From Auanema rhodensis (Eukaryota > Nematoda > Chromadorea > Rhabditida > Rhabditidae): a DNA stretch of 64,000 bases. The stretch is from contig OZ059896.1 in the NCBI GenBank assembly GCA_964057225.1, positions 21,262,501 to 21,326,500 of the forward strand, in the 5' to 3' direction. The position numbers were made by a program, and so were the translations under genes. Below are positions 50,701-63,898 of the stretch, piece after piece. Under the pieces are notes generated by a model. That model was not told where the DNA came from. It did no database searches and saw only the letters and a program-made list of their open reading frames with translations. Positions within the stretch are counted from its first letter, which is position 1. Every line of letters starts with the position of its first letter.

Positions 50701-53700
50701 AAACGCTTAATACAAAAAATAGTTATGATCGTTTGAAAAATGATGCCTTAGTGTATGTTGAGTTTCCATGTACACTCAACATTGCTTCCAAAAACATTTT
50801 GACAAAAATTTTTTCGAAAAATTTCAAAATAATTTAGCAAAAAGTAGATGTTTTTAGATTCCTTTTTTCAAGGCAAAGACGATGGACAATGTTATTCAAC
50901 GAAAAAATTAATTCTTCAGGGTGAAAATCGAGGATATAAGTGTGAACTTATATCAGTTGATATCTCGGTGCATTTTTAAGCTAGCGCAAATCTGATAACA
51001 CAGATCGACGCAGCTTAAAAATCCGCATCGAATGCACTATACTACTTTGAGAAACGCTTAATACAAAAATTAGTTATGATCGTTTGAAAAATGATGCATT
51101 AGTGTATGTTGAGTTTCCATGTACACTCAACATTGCTTCCAAAAACATTTTGACAAAAATTTTTTCGAAAAATTTCAAAATAATTTAGCAAAAAGTAGAT
51201 GTTTTTAGATTCCTTTTTTCAAGGCAAAGACGATGGACAATGTTATTCAACGAAAAAATTAATTCTTCAGGGTGAAAATCGAGGATATAAGTGTGAACTT
51301 ATATCAGTTGATATCTCGGTGCATTTTTAAGCTAGCGCAAATCTGATAACACAGATCGACGCAGCTTGAAAATCCGCATCGAATGTACTATACTACATTG
51401 AGAAACGCTTAATACAAAAAATAGTTATGATCGTTTGAAAAATGATGCCTTAGTGTATGTTGAGTTTCCATGTACACTCAACATTGCTTCCAAAAACATT
51501 TTGACAAAAATTTTTTCGAAAAATTTCAAAATAATTTAGCAAAAAGTAGATGTTTTTAGATTCCTTTTTTCAAGGCAAAGACGATGGACAATGTTATTCA
51601 ACGAAAAAATTAATTCTTCAGGGTGAAAATCGAGGATATAAGTGTGAACTTATATCAGTTGATATCTCGGTGCATTTTTAAGCTAGCGCAAATCTGATAA
51701 CACAGATCGACGCAGCTTAAAAATCCGCATCGAATGCACTATACTACTTTGAGAAACGCTTAATACAAAAATTAGTTATGATCGTTTGAAAAATGATGCA
51801 TTAGTGTATGTTGAGTTTCCATGTACACTCAACATTGCTTCCAAAAACATTTTGACAAAAATTTTTTCGAAAAATTTCAAAATAATTTAGCAAAAAGTAG
51901 ATGTTTTTAGATTCCTTTTTTCAAGGCAAAGACGATGAACAATGTTATTCAACGAAAAAATTAATTCTTCAGGGTGAAAATCGAGGATATAAGTGTGAAC
52001 TTATATCAGTTGATATCTCGGTGCATTTTTAAGCTAGCGCAAATCTGATAACACAGATCGACGCAGCTTGAAAATCCGCATCGAATGTACTATACTACAT
52101 TGAGAAACGCTTAATACAAAAATTAGTTATGATCGTTTGAAAAATGATGCCTTAGTGTATGTTGAGTTTCCATGTACACTCAACATTGCTTCCAAAAACA
52201 TTTTGACAAAAATTTTTTCGAAAAATTTCAAAATAATTTAGCAAAAAGTAGATGTTTTTAGATTCCTTTTTTCAAGGCAAAGACGATGGACAATGTTATT
52301 CAACGAAAAAATTAATTCTTCAGGGTGAAAATCGAGGATATAAGTGTGAACTTATATCAGTTGATATCTCGGTGCATTTTTAAGCTAGCGCAAATCTGAT
52401 AACACAGATCGACGCAGCTTAAAAATCCGCATCGAATGCACTATACTACTTTGAGAAACGCTTAATACAAAAATTAGTTATGATCGTTTGAAAAATGATG
52501 CATTAGTGTATGTTGAGTTTCCATGTACACTCAACATTGCTTCCAAAAACATTTTGACAAAAATTTTTTCGAAAAATTTCAAAATAATTTAGCAAAAAGT
52601 AGATGTTTTTAGATTCCTTTTTTCAAGGCAAAGACGATGGACAATGTTATTCAACGAAAAAATTAATTCTTCAGGGTGAAAATCGAGGATATAAGTGTGA
52701 ACTTATATCAGTTGATATCTCGGTGCATTTTTAAGCTAGCGCAAATCTGATAACACAGATCGACGCAGCTTGAAAATCCGCATCGAATGTACTATACTAC
52801 ATTGAGAAACGCTTAATACAAAAAATAGTTATGATCGTTTGAAAAATGATGCATTAGTGTATGTTCAGTTTCCATGTACACTCAACATTGCTTCCAAAAA
52901 CATTTTGACAAAAATTTTTTCGAAAAATTTCAGAATAATTTAGCAAAAAGTAGATGTTTTTAGATTCCTTTTTTCAAGGCAAAGACGATGGACAATGTTA
53001 TTCAACAAAAAAACTTATTCTTCAGGGTGAAAATCGAGGATATAAGTGTGCACTTATATCAGTTGATATCTCGGTGCATTTTTAAGCTAGCGCAAATCTG
53101 ATAACACAGATCGACGCAGCTTAAAAATCCGCATCGAATGCACTATACTACATTGAGAAACGCTTAATACAAAAAATAGTTATGATCGTTTGAAAAATGA
53201 TGCATTAGTGTATGTTGAGTTTCCATGTACACTCAACATTGCTTCCAAAAACATTTTGACAAAAATTTTTTCGAAAAATTTCAAAATAATTTAGCAAAAA
53301 GTAGATGTTTTTAGATTCCTTTTTTCAAGGCAAAGACGATGAACAATGTTATTCAACGAAAAAATTAATTCTTCAGGGTGAAAATCGAGGATATAAGTGT
53401 GAACTTATATCAGTTGATATCTCGGTGCATTTTTAAGCTAGCGCAAATCTGATAACACAGATCGACGCAGCTTGAAAATCCGCATCGAATGTACTATACT
53501 ACATTGAGAAACGCTTAATACAAAAATTAGTTATGATCGTTTGAAAAATGATGCCTTAGTGTATGTTGAGTTTCCATGTACACTCAACATTGCTTCCAAA
53601 AACATTTTGACAAAAATTTTTTCGAAAAATTTCAAAATAATTTAGCAAAAAGTAGATGTTTTTAGATTCCTTTTTTCAAGGCAAAGACGATGAACAATGT

Positions 53701-56700
53701 TATTCAACGAAAAAATTAATTCTTCAGGGTGAAAATCGAGGATATAAGTGTGAACTTATATCAGTTGATATCTCGGTGCATTTTTAAGCTAGCGCAAATC
53801 TGATAACACAGATCGACGCAGCTTGAAAATCCGCATCGAATGTACTATACTACATTGAGAAACGCTTAATACAAAAATTAGTTATGATCGTTTGAAAAAT
53901 GATGCCTTAGTGTATGTTGAGTTTCCATGTACACTCAACATTGCTTCCAAAAACATTTTGACAAAAATTTTTTCGAAAAATTTCAAAATAATTTAGCAAA
54001 AAGTAGATGTTTTTAGATTCCTTTTTTCAAGGCAAAGACGATGGACAATGTTATTCAACGAAAAAATTAATTCTTCAGGGTGAAAATCGAGGATATAAGT
54101 GTGAACTTATATCAGTTGATATCTCGGTGCATTTTTAAGCTAGCGCAAATCTGATAACACAGATCGACGCAGCTTAAAAATCCGCATCGAATGCACTATA
54201 CTACTTTGAGAAACGCTTAATACAAAAATTAGTTATGATCGTTTGAAAAATGATGCATTAGTGTATGTTGAGTTTCCATGTACACTCAACATTGCTTCCA
54301 AAAACATTTTGACAAAAATTTTTTCGAAAAATTTCAAAATAATTTAGCAAAAAGTAGATGTTTTTAGATTCCTTTTTTCAAGGCAAAGACGATGGACAAT
54401 GTTATTCAACGAAAAAATTAATTCTTCAGGGTGAAAATCGAGGATATAAGTGTGAACTTATATCAGTTGATATCTCGGTGCATTTTTAAGCTAGCGCAAA
54501 TCTGATAACACAGATCGACGCAGCTTGAAAATCCGCATCGAATGTACTATACTACATTGAGAAACGCTTAATACAAAAATTAGTTATGATCGTTTGAAAA
54601 ATGATGCCTTAGTGTATGTTGAGTTTCCATGTACACTCAACATTGCTTCCAAAAACATTTTGACAAAAATTTTTTCGAAAAATTTCAAAATAATTTAGCA
54701 AAAAGTAGATGTTTTTAGATTCCTTTTTTCAAGGCAAAGACGATGGACAATGTTATTCAACGAAAAAATTAATTCTTCAGGGTGAAAATCGAGGATATAA
54801 GTGTGAACTTATATCAGTTGATATCTCGGTGCATTTTTAAGCTAGCGCAAATCTGATAACACAGATCGACGCAGCTTAAAAATCCGCATCGAATGCACTA
54901 TACTACTTTGAGAAACGCTTAATACAAAAATTAGTTATGATCGTTTGAAAAATGATGCATTAGTGTATGTTGAGTTTTCATGTACACTCAACATTGCTTC
55001 CAAAAACATTTTGACAAAAATTTTTTCGAAAAATTTCAAAATAATTTAGCAAAAAGTAGATGTTTTTAGATTCCTTTTTTCAAGGCAAAGACGATGAACA
55101 ATGTTATTCAACGAAAAAATTAATTCTTCAGGGTGAAAATCGAGGATATAAGTGTGAACTTATATCAGTTGATATCTCGGTGCATTTTTAAGCTAGCGCA
55201 AATCTGATAACACAGATCGACGCAGCTTGAAAATCCGCATCGAATGTACTATACTACATTGAGAAACGCTTAATACAAAAATTAGTTATGATCGTTTGAA
55301 AAATGATGCCTTAGTGTATGTTGAGTTTCCATGTACACTCAACATTGCTTCCAAAAACATTTTGACAAAAATTTTTTCGAAAAATTTCAAAATAATTTAG
55401 CAAAAAGTAGATGTTTTTAGATTCCTTTTTTCAAGGCAAAGACGATGGACAATGTTATTCAACGAAAAAATTAATTCTTCAGGGTGAAAATCGAGGATAT
55501 AAGTGTGAACTTATATCAGTTGATATCTCGGTGCATTTTTAAGCTAGCGCAAATCTGATAACACAGATCGACGCAGCTTAAAAATCCGCATCGAATGCAC
55601 TATACTACTTTGAGAAACGCTTAATACAAAAATTAGTTATGATCGTTTGAAAAATGATGCATTAGTGTATGTTGAGTTTCCATGTACACTCAACATTGCT
55701 TCCAAAAACATTTTGACAAAAATTTTTTCGAAAAATTTCAGAATAATTTAGCAAAAAGTAGATGTTTTTAGATTCCTTTTTCCAAGGCAAAGACGATGAA
55801 CAATGTTATTCAACGAAAAAATTAATTCTTCAGGGTGAAAATCGAGGATATAAGTGTGAACTTATATCAGTTGATATCTCGGTGCATTTTTAAGCTAGCG
55901 CAAATCTGATAACACAGATCGACGCAGCTTGAAAATCCGCATCGAATGTACTATACTACATTGAGAAACGCTTAATACAAAAATTAGTTATGATCGTTTG
56001 AAAAATGATGCCTTAGTGTATGTTGAGTTTCCATGTACACTCAACATTGCTTCCAAAAACATTTTGACAAAAATTTTTTCGAAAAATTTCAAAATAATTT
56101 AGCAAAAAGTAGATGTTTTTAGATTCCTTTTTTCAAGGCAAAGACGATGGACAATGTTATTCAACAAAAAAATTAATTCTTCAGGGTGAAAATCGAGGAT
56201 ATAAGTGTGAACTTATATCAGTTGATATCTCGGTGCATTTTTAAGCTAGCGCAAATCTGATAACACAGATCGACGCAGCTTGAAAATCCGCATCGAATGT
56301 ACTATACTACATTGAGAAACGCTTAATACAAAAAATAGTTATGATCGTTTGAAAAATGATGCATTAGTGTATGTTGAGTTTCCATGTACACTCAACATTG
56401 CTTCCAAAAACATTTTGACAAAAATTTTTTCGAAAAATTTCAAAATAATTTAGCAAAAAGTAGATGTTTTTAGATTCCTTTTTTCAAGGCAAAGACGATG
56501 AACAATGTTATTCAACGAAAAAATTAATTCTTCAGGGTGAAAATCGAGGATATAAGTGTGAACTTATATCAGTTGATATCTCGGTGCATTTTTAAGCTAG
56601 CGCAAATCTGATAACACAGATCGACGCAGCTTGAAAATCCGCATCGAATGTACTATACTACATTGAGAAACGCTTAATACAAAAATTAGTTATGATCGTT

Positions 56701-59700
56701 TGAAAAATGATGCCTTAGTGTATGTTGAGTTTCCATGTACACTCAACATTGCTTCCAAAAACATTTTGACAAAAATTTTTTCGAAAAATTTCAAAATAAT
56801 TTAGCAAAAAGTAGATGTTTTTAGATTCCTTTTTTCAAGGCAAAGACGATGGACAATGTTATTCAACGAAAAAATTAATTCTTCAGGGTGAAAATCGAGG
56901 ATATAAGTGTGAACTTATATCAGTTGATATCTCGGTGCATTTTTAAGCTAGCGCAAATCTGATAACACAGATCGACGCAGCTTAAAAATCCGCATCGAAT
57001 GCACTATACTACTTTGAGAAACGCTTAATACAAAAATTAGTTATGATCGTTTGAAAAATGATGCATTAGTGTATGTTGAGTTTCCATGTACACTCAACAT
57101 TGCTTCCAAAAACATTTTGACAAAAATTTTTTCGAAAAATTTCAAAATAATTTAGCAAAAAGTAGATGTTTTTAGATTCCTTTTTTCAAGGCAAAGACGA
57201 TGAACAATGTTATTCAACGAAAAAATTAATTCTTCAGGGTGAAAATCGAGGATATAAGTGTGAACTTATATCAGTTGATATCTCGGTGCATTTTTAAGCT
57301 AGCGCAAATCTGATAACACAGATCGACGCAGCTTGAAAATCCGCATCGAATGTACTATACTACATTGAGAAACGCTTAATACAAAAATTAGTTATGATCG
57401 TTTGAAAAATGATGCCTTAGTGTATGTTGAGTTTCCATGTACACTCAACATTGCTTCCAAAAACATTTTGACAAAAATTTTTTCGAAAAATTTCAAAATA
57501 ATTTAGCAAAAAGTAGATGTTTTTAGATTCCTTTTTTCAAGGCAAAGACGATGGACAATGTTATTCAACGAAAAAATTAATTCTTCAGGGTGAAAATCGA
57601 GGATATAAGTGTGAACTTATATCAGTTGATATCTCGGTGCATTTTTAAGCTAGCGCAAATCTGATAACACAGATCGACGCAGCTTAAAAATCCGCATCGA
57701 ATGCACTATACTACTTTGAGAAACGCTTAATACAAAAATTAGTTATGATCGTTTGAAAAATGATGCATTAGTGTATGTTGAGTTTCCATGTACACTCAAC
57801 ATTGCTTCCAAAAACATTTTGACAAAAATTTTTTCGAAAAATTTCAAAATAATTTAGCAAAAAGTAGATGTTTTTAGATTCCTTTTTTCAAGGCAAAGAC
57901 GATGAACAATGTTATTCAACGAAAAAATTAATTCTTCAGGGTGAAAATCGAGGATATAAGTGTGAACTTATATCAGTTGATATCTCGGTGCATTTTTAAG
58001 CTAGCGCAAATCTGATAACACAGATCGACGCAGCTTGAAAATCCGCATCGAATGTACTATACTACATTGAGAAACGCTTAATACAAAAATTAGTTATGAT
58101 CGTTTGAAAAATGATGCCTTAGTGTATGTTGAGTTTCCATGTACACTCAACATTGCTTCCAAAAACATTTTGACAAAAATTTTTTCGAAAAATTTCAAAA
58201 TAATTTAGCAAAAAGTAGATGTTTTTAGATTCCTTTTTTCAAGGCAAAGACGATGGACAATGTTATTCAACGAAAAAATTAATTCTTCAGGGTGAAAATC
58301 GAGGATATAAGTGTGAACTTATATCAGTTGATATCTCGGTGCATTTTTAAGCTAGCGCAAATCTGATAACACAGATCGACGCAGCTTAAAAATCCGCATC
58401 GAATGTACTATACTACATTGAGAAACGCTTAATACAAAAATTAGTTATGATCGTTTGAAAAATGATGCCTTAGTGTATGTTGAGTTTCCATGTACACTCA
58501 ACATTGCTTCCAAAAACATTTTGACAAAAATTTTTTCGAAAAATTTCAAAATAATTTAGCAAAAAGTAGATGTTTTTAGATTCCTTTTTTCAAGGCAAAG
58601 ACGATGGACAATGTTATTCAACGAAAAAATTAATTCTTCAGGGTGAAAATCGAGGATATAAGTGTGAACTTATATCAGTTGATATCTCGGTGCATTTTTA
58701 AGCTAGCGCAAATCTGATAACACAGATCGACGCAGCTTAAAAATCCGCATCGAATGCACTATACTACTTTGAGAAACGCTTAATACAAAAATTAGTTATG
58801 ATCGTTTGAAAAATGATGCATTAGTGTATGTTGAGTTTCCATGTACACTCAACATTGCTTCCAAAAACATTTTGACAAAAATTTTTTCGAAAAATTTCAA
58901 AATAATTTAGCAAAAAGTAGATGTTTTTAGATTCCTTTTTTCAAGCCAAAGACGATGGACAATGTTATTCAACGAAAAAATTAATTCTTCAGGGTGAAAA
59001 TCGAGGATATAAGTGTGAACTTATATCAGTTGATATCTCGGTGCATTTTTAAGCTAGCGCAAATCTGATAACACAGATCGACGCAGCTTGAAAATCCGCA
59101 TCGAATGTACTATACTACATTGAGAAACGCTTAATACAAAAAATAGTTATGATCGTTTGAAAAATGATGCATTAGTGTATGTTGAGTTTCCATGTACACT
59201 CAACATTGCTTCCAAAAACATTTTGACAAAAATTTTTTCGAAAAATTTCAGAATAATTTAGCAAAAAGTAGATGTTTTTAGATTCCTTTTTTCAAGGCAA
59301 AGACGATGGACAATGTTATTCAACGAAAAAATTAATTCTTCAGGGTGAAAATCGAGGATATAAGTGTGAACTTATATCAGTTGATATCTCGGTGCATTTT
59401 TAAGCTAGCGCAAATCTGATAACACAGATCGACGCAGCTTGAAAATCCGCATCGAATGTACTATACTACATTGAGAAACGCTTAATACAAAAAATAGTTA
59501 TGATCGTTTGAAAAATGATGCATTAGTGTATGTTGAGTTTCCATGTACACTCAACATTGCTTCCAAAAACATTTTGACAAAAATTTTTTCGAAAAATTTC
59601 AGAATAATTTAGCAAAAAGTAGATGTTTTTAGATTCCTTTTTTCAAGGCAAAGACGATGGACAATGTTATTCAACAAAAAAACTTATTCTTCAGGGTGAA

Positions 59701-60037
59701 AATCGAGGATATAAGTGTGCACTTATATCAGTTGATATCTCGGTGCATTTTTAAGCTAGCGCAAATCTGATAACACAGATCGACGCAGCTTAAAAATCCG
59801 CATCGAATGCACTATACTACATTGAGAAACGCTTAATACAAAAAATAGTTATGATCGTTTGAAAAATGATGCATTAGTGTATGTTGAGTTTCCATGTACA
59901 CTCAACATTGCTTCCAAAAACATTTTGACAAAAATTTTTTCGAAAAATTTCAAAATAATTTAGCAAAAAGTAGATGTTTTTAGATTCCTTTTTTCAAGGC
60001 AAAGACGATGAACAATGTTATTCAACGAAAAAATTAA
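47753..60037 (+). repeat. Subfamily 2, mostly alternating A/B dimers
   Basis: Thirty-five monomers of 351 bp in the order B A B A C D B A B A B A B A C D B B A B A B A B C' B A B A B hybrid A C C D. The cleanest run is 49859-52666, four B-A dimers of 702 bp. The B monomers at 47753 and 48455 share the rare CGAATAAATT, and those at 50561 and 51263 share 159A. C' at 56177 lacks 267G. The monomer at 58283 combines 105-106 TA (as in A) with 124T and 187C (as in B), and so is a recombinant. Confidence 0.85.
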
Positions 60038-61441
60038 TTCTTCAGGGTGAAAATCGAGGATATAAGTGTGAACTTATATCAGTTGATATCTCGGTGCATT
60101 TTTAAGCTAGCGCAAATCTGATAACACAGATCGACGCAGCTTGAAAATCCGCCCCGAATGTACTATACTATATTGAGAAACGCTTAATACAAAAATTAGT
60201 TATGATCGTTTGAAAAATGATGCCTTAGTGTATGTTGAGTTTCCATGTACACTCAACATTGCTTCCAAAAACATTTTGACAAAAATTTTTTCGAAAAATT
60301 TCGAAATAATTTAGCAAAAAGTAGATGTTTTTAGATTCCTTTTTTCAAGGCAAAGACGATGAACAATGTTATTCAACGAAAAAATTAATTCTTCAGGGTG
60401 AAAATCGAGGATATAAGTGTGAACTTATATCAGTTGATATCTCGGTGCATTTTTAAGCTAGCGCAAATCTGATAACACAGATCGACGCAGCTTAAAAATC
60501 CGCATCGAATGCACTATACTACTTTGAGAAACGCTTAATACAAAAATTAGTTATGATCGTTTGAAAAATGATGCATTAGTGTATGTTGAGTTTCCATGTA
60601 CACTCAACATTGCTTCCAAAAACATTTTGACAAAAATTTTTTCGAAAAATTTCAGAATAATTTAGCAAAAAGTAGATGTTTTTAGATTCCTTTTTTCAAG
60701 GCAAAGACGATGGACAATGTTATTCAACGAAAAAATTAATTCTTCAGGGTGAAAATCGAGGATATAAGTGTGAACTTATATCAGTTGATATCTCGGTGCA
60801 TTTTTAAGCTAGCGCAAATCTGATAACACAGATCGACGCAGCTTGAAAATCCGCATCGAATGTACTATACTACATTGAGAAACGCTTAATACAAAAAATA
60901 GTTATGATCGTTTGAAAAATGATGCATTAGTGTATGTTGAGTTTCCATGTACACTCAACATTGCTTCCAAAAACATTTTGACAAAAATTTTTTCGAAAAA
61001 TTTCAGAATAATTTAGCAAAAAGTAGATGTTTTTAGATTCCTTTTTTCAAGGCAAAGACGATGGACAATGTTATTCAACAAAAAAACTTATTCTTCAGGG
61101 TGAAAATCGAGGATATAAGTGTGCACTTATATCAGTTGATATCTCGGTGCATTTTTAAGCTAGCGCAAATCTGATAACACAGATCGACGCAGCTTAAAAA
61201 TCCGCATCGAATGCACTATACTACATTGAGAAACGCTTAATACGAAAAATAGTTATGATCGTTTGAAAAATGATGCATTAGTGTATGTTGAGTTTCCATG
61301 TACACTCAACATTGCTTCCAAAAACATTTTGACAAAAATTTTTTCGAAAAATTTCAAAATAATTTAGCAAAAAGTAGATGTTTTTAGATTCCTTTTTTCA
61401 AGGCAAAGACGATGAACAATGTTATTCAACGAAAAAATTAA
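60038..61441 (+). repeat. B-A-C-D tetramer, copy 1 (1404 bp)
   Basis: B with TATATTGAG and TTCGAAATAA, A, C with the CAACAAAAAAAC end, then D. The two rare B markers recur exactly 1404 bp later. Private changes are CGCCCCGAATG in B, 267G in A, and TACGAAAAAT in D. Confidence 0.9.
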
Positions 61442-62845
61442 TTCTTCAGGGTGAAAATCGAGGATATAAGTGTGAACTTATATCAGTTGATATCTCGGTG
61501 CATTTTTAAGCTAGCGCAAATCTGATAACACAGATCGACGCAGCTTGAAAATCCGCATCGAATGTACTATACTATATTGAGAAACGCTTAATACAAAAAT
61601 TAGTTATGATCGTTTGAAAAATGATGCCTTAGTGTATGTTGAGTTTCCATGTACACTCAACATTGCTTCCAAAAACATTTTGACAAAAATTTTTTCGAAA
61701 AATTTCGAAATAATTTAGCAAAAAGTAGATGTTTTTAGATTCCTTTTTTCAAGGCAAAGACGATGAACAATGTTATTCAACGAAAAAATTAATTCTTCAG
61801 GGTGAAAATCGAGGATATAAGTGTGAACTTATATCAGTTGATATCTCGGTGCATTTTTAAGCTAGCGCAAATCTGATAACACAGATCGACGCAGCTTAAA
61901 AATCCGCATCGAATGCACTATACTACTTTGAGAAACGCTTAATACAAAAATTAGTTATGATCGTTTGAAAAATGATGCATTAGTGTATGTTGAGTTTTCA
62001 TGTACACTCAACATTGCTTCCAAAAACATTTTGACAAAAATTTTTTCGAAAAATTTCAAAATAATTCAGCAAAAAGTAGATGTTTTTAGATTCCTTTTTT
62101 CAAGGCAAAGACGATGGACAATGTTATTCAACAAAAAAATTAATTCTTCAGGGTGAAAATCGAGGATATAAGTGTGAACTTATATCAGTTGATATCTCGG
62201 TGCATTTTTAAGCTAGCGCAAATCTGATAACACAGATCGACGCAGCTTGAAAATCCGCATCGAATGTACTATACTACATTGAGAAACGCTTAATACAAAA
62301 AATAGTTATGATCGTTTGAAAAATGATGCATTAGTGTATGTTGAGTTTCCATGTACACTCAACATTGCTTCCAAAAACATTTTGACAAAAATTTTTTCGA
62401 AAAATTTCAGAATAATTTAGCAAAAAGTAGATGTTTTTAGATTCCTTTTTTCAAGGCAAAGACGATGGACAATGTTATTCAACAAAAAAACTTATTCTTC
62501 AGGGTGAAAATCGAGGATATAAGTGTGCACTTATATCAGTTGATATCTCGGTGCATTTTTAAGCTAGCGCAAATCTGATAACACAGATCGACGCAGCTTA
62601 AAAATCCGCATCGAATGCACTATACTACATTGAGAAACGCTTAATACAAAAAATAGTTATGATCGTTTGAAAAATGATGCATTAGTGTATGTTGAGTTTC
62701 CATGTACACTCAACATTGCTTCCAAAAACATTTTGACAAAAATTTTTTCGAAAAATTTCAAAATAATTTAGCAAAAAGTAGATGTTTTTAGATTCCTTTT
62801 TTCAAGGCAAAGACGATGAACAATGTTATTCAACGAAAAAATTAA
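61442..62845 (+). repeat. B-A-C-D tetramer, copy 2 (1404 bp)
   Basis: This directly follows copy 1 with the same monomer order and the same TATATTGAG and TTCGAAATAA markers in B. Its A monomer (61793) has TTTTCATG, AATTCAGC and a CAACAAAAAAATT end. The AATTCAGC removes a stop and creates a 63-codon TTG-initiated open frame at 61965-62156, of no evident meaning. Confidence 0.9.
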
Positions 62846-63898
62846 TTCTTCAGGGTGAAAATCGAGGATATAAGTGTGAACTTATATCAGTTGATATCTC
62901 GGTGCATTTTTAAGCTAGCGCAAATCTGATAACACAGATCGACGCAGCTTAAAAATCCGCATCGAATGCACTATACTACTTTGAGAAACGCTTAATACAA
63001 AAAATAGTTATGATCGTTTGAAAAATGATGCATTAGTGTATGTTGAGTTTCCATGTACACTCAACATTGCTTCCAAAAACATTTTGACAAAAATTTTTTC
63101 GAAAAATTTCAAAATAATTTAGCAAAAAGTAGATGTTTTTAGATTCCTTTTTTCAAGGCAAAGACGATGAACAATGTTATTCAACGAAAAAATTAATTCT
63201 TCAGGGTGAAAATCGAGGATATAAGTGTGAACTTATATCAGTTGATATCTCGGTGCATTTTTAAGCTAGCGCAAATCTGATAACACAGATCGACGCAGCT
63301 TAAAAATCCGCATCGAATGCACTATACTACTTTGAGAAACGCTTAATACAAAAAATAGTTATGATCGTTTGAAAAATGATGCATTAGTGTATGTTGAGTT
63401 TCCATGTACACTCAACATTGCTTCCAAAAACATTTTGACAAAAATTTTTTCGAAAAATTTCAAAATAATTTAGCAAAAAGTAGATGTTTTTAGATTCCTT
63501 TTTTCAAGGCAAAGACGATGAACAATGTTATTCAACGAAAAAATTAATTCTTCAGGGTGAAAATCGAGGATATAAGTGTGAACTTATATCAGTTGATATC
63601 TCGGTGCATTTTTAAGCTAGCGCAAATCTGATAACACAGATCGACGCAGCTTAAAAATCCGCATCGAATGCACTATACTACTTTGAGAAACGCTTGATAC
63701 AAAAATTAGTTATGATCGTTTGAAAAATGATGCATTAGTGTATGTTGAGTTTCCATGTACACTCAACATTGCTTCCAAAAACATTTTGACAAAAATTTTT
63801 TCGAAAAATTTCAAAATAATTTAGCAAAAAGTAGATGTTTTTAGATTCCTTTTTTCAAGGCAAAGACGATGAACAATGTTATTCAACGAAAAAATTAA
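62846..63898 (+). repeat. Three consecutive type-A monomers
   Basis: Monomers at 62846, 63197 and 63548 all have TACTTTGAG and GATGAAC. The first two also have 159A (AAAAAATAG), normal for C and D but not A, and appear identical. The third has 149G with 159T. The multimeric order B-A-C-D ends here, so a new monomeric register may begin at the right edge. Confidence 0.8.

Noticed and set aside
61965-62156. 63-codon open frame with TAG changed to CAG
   Set aside because: It starts at TTG in a type-A monomer and shows no conservation in neighbours or sign of expression.
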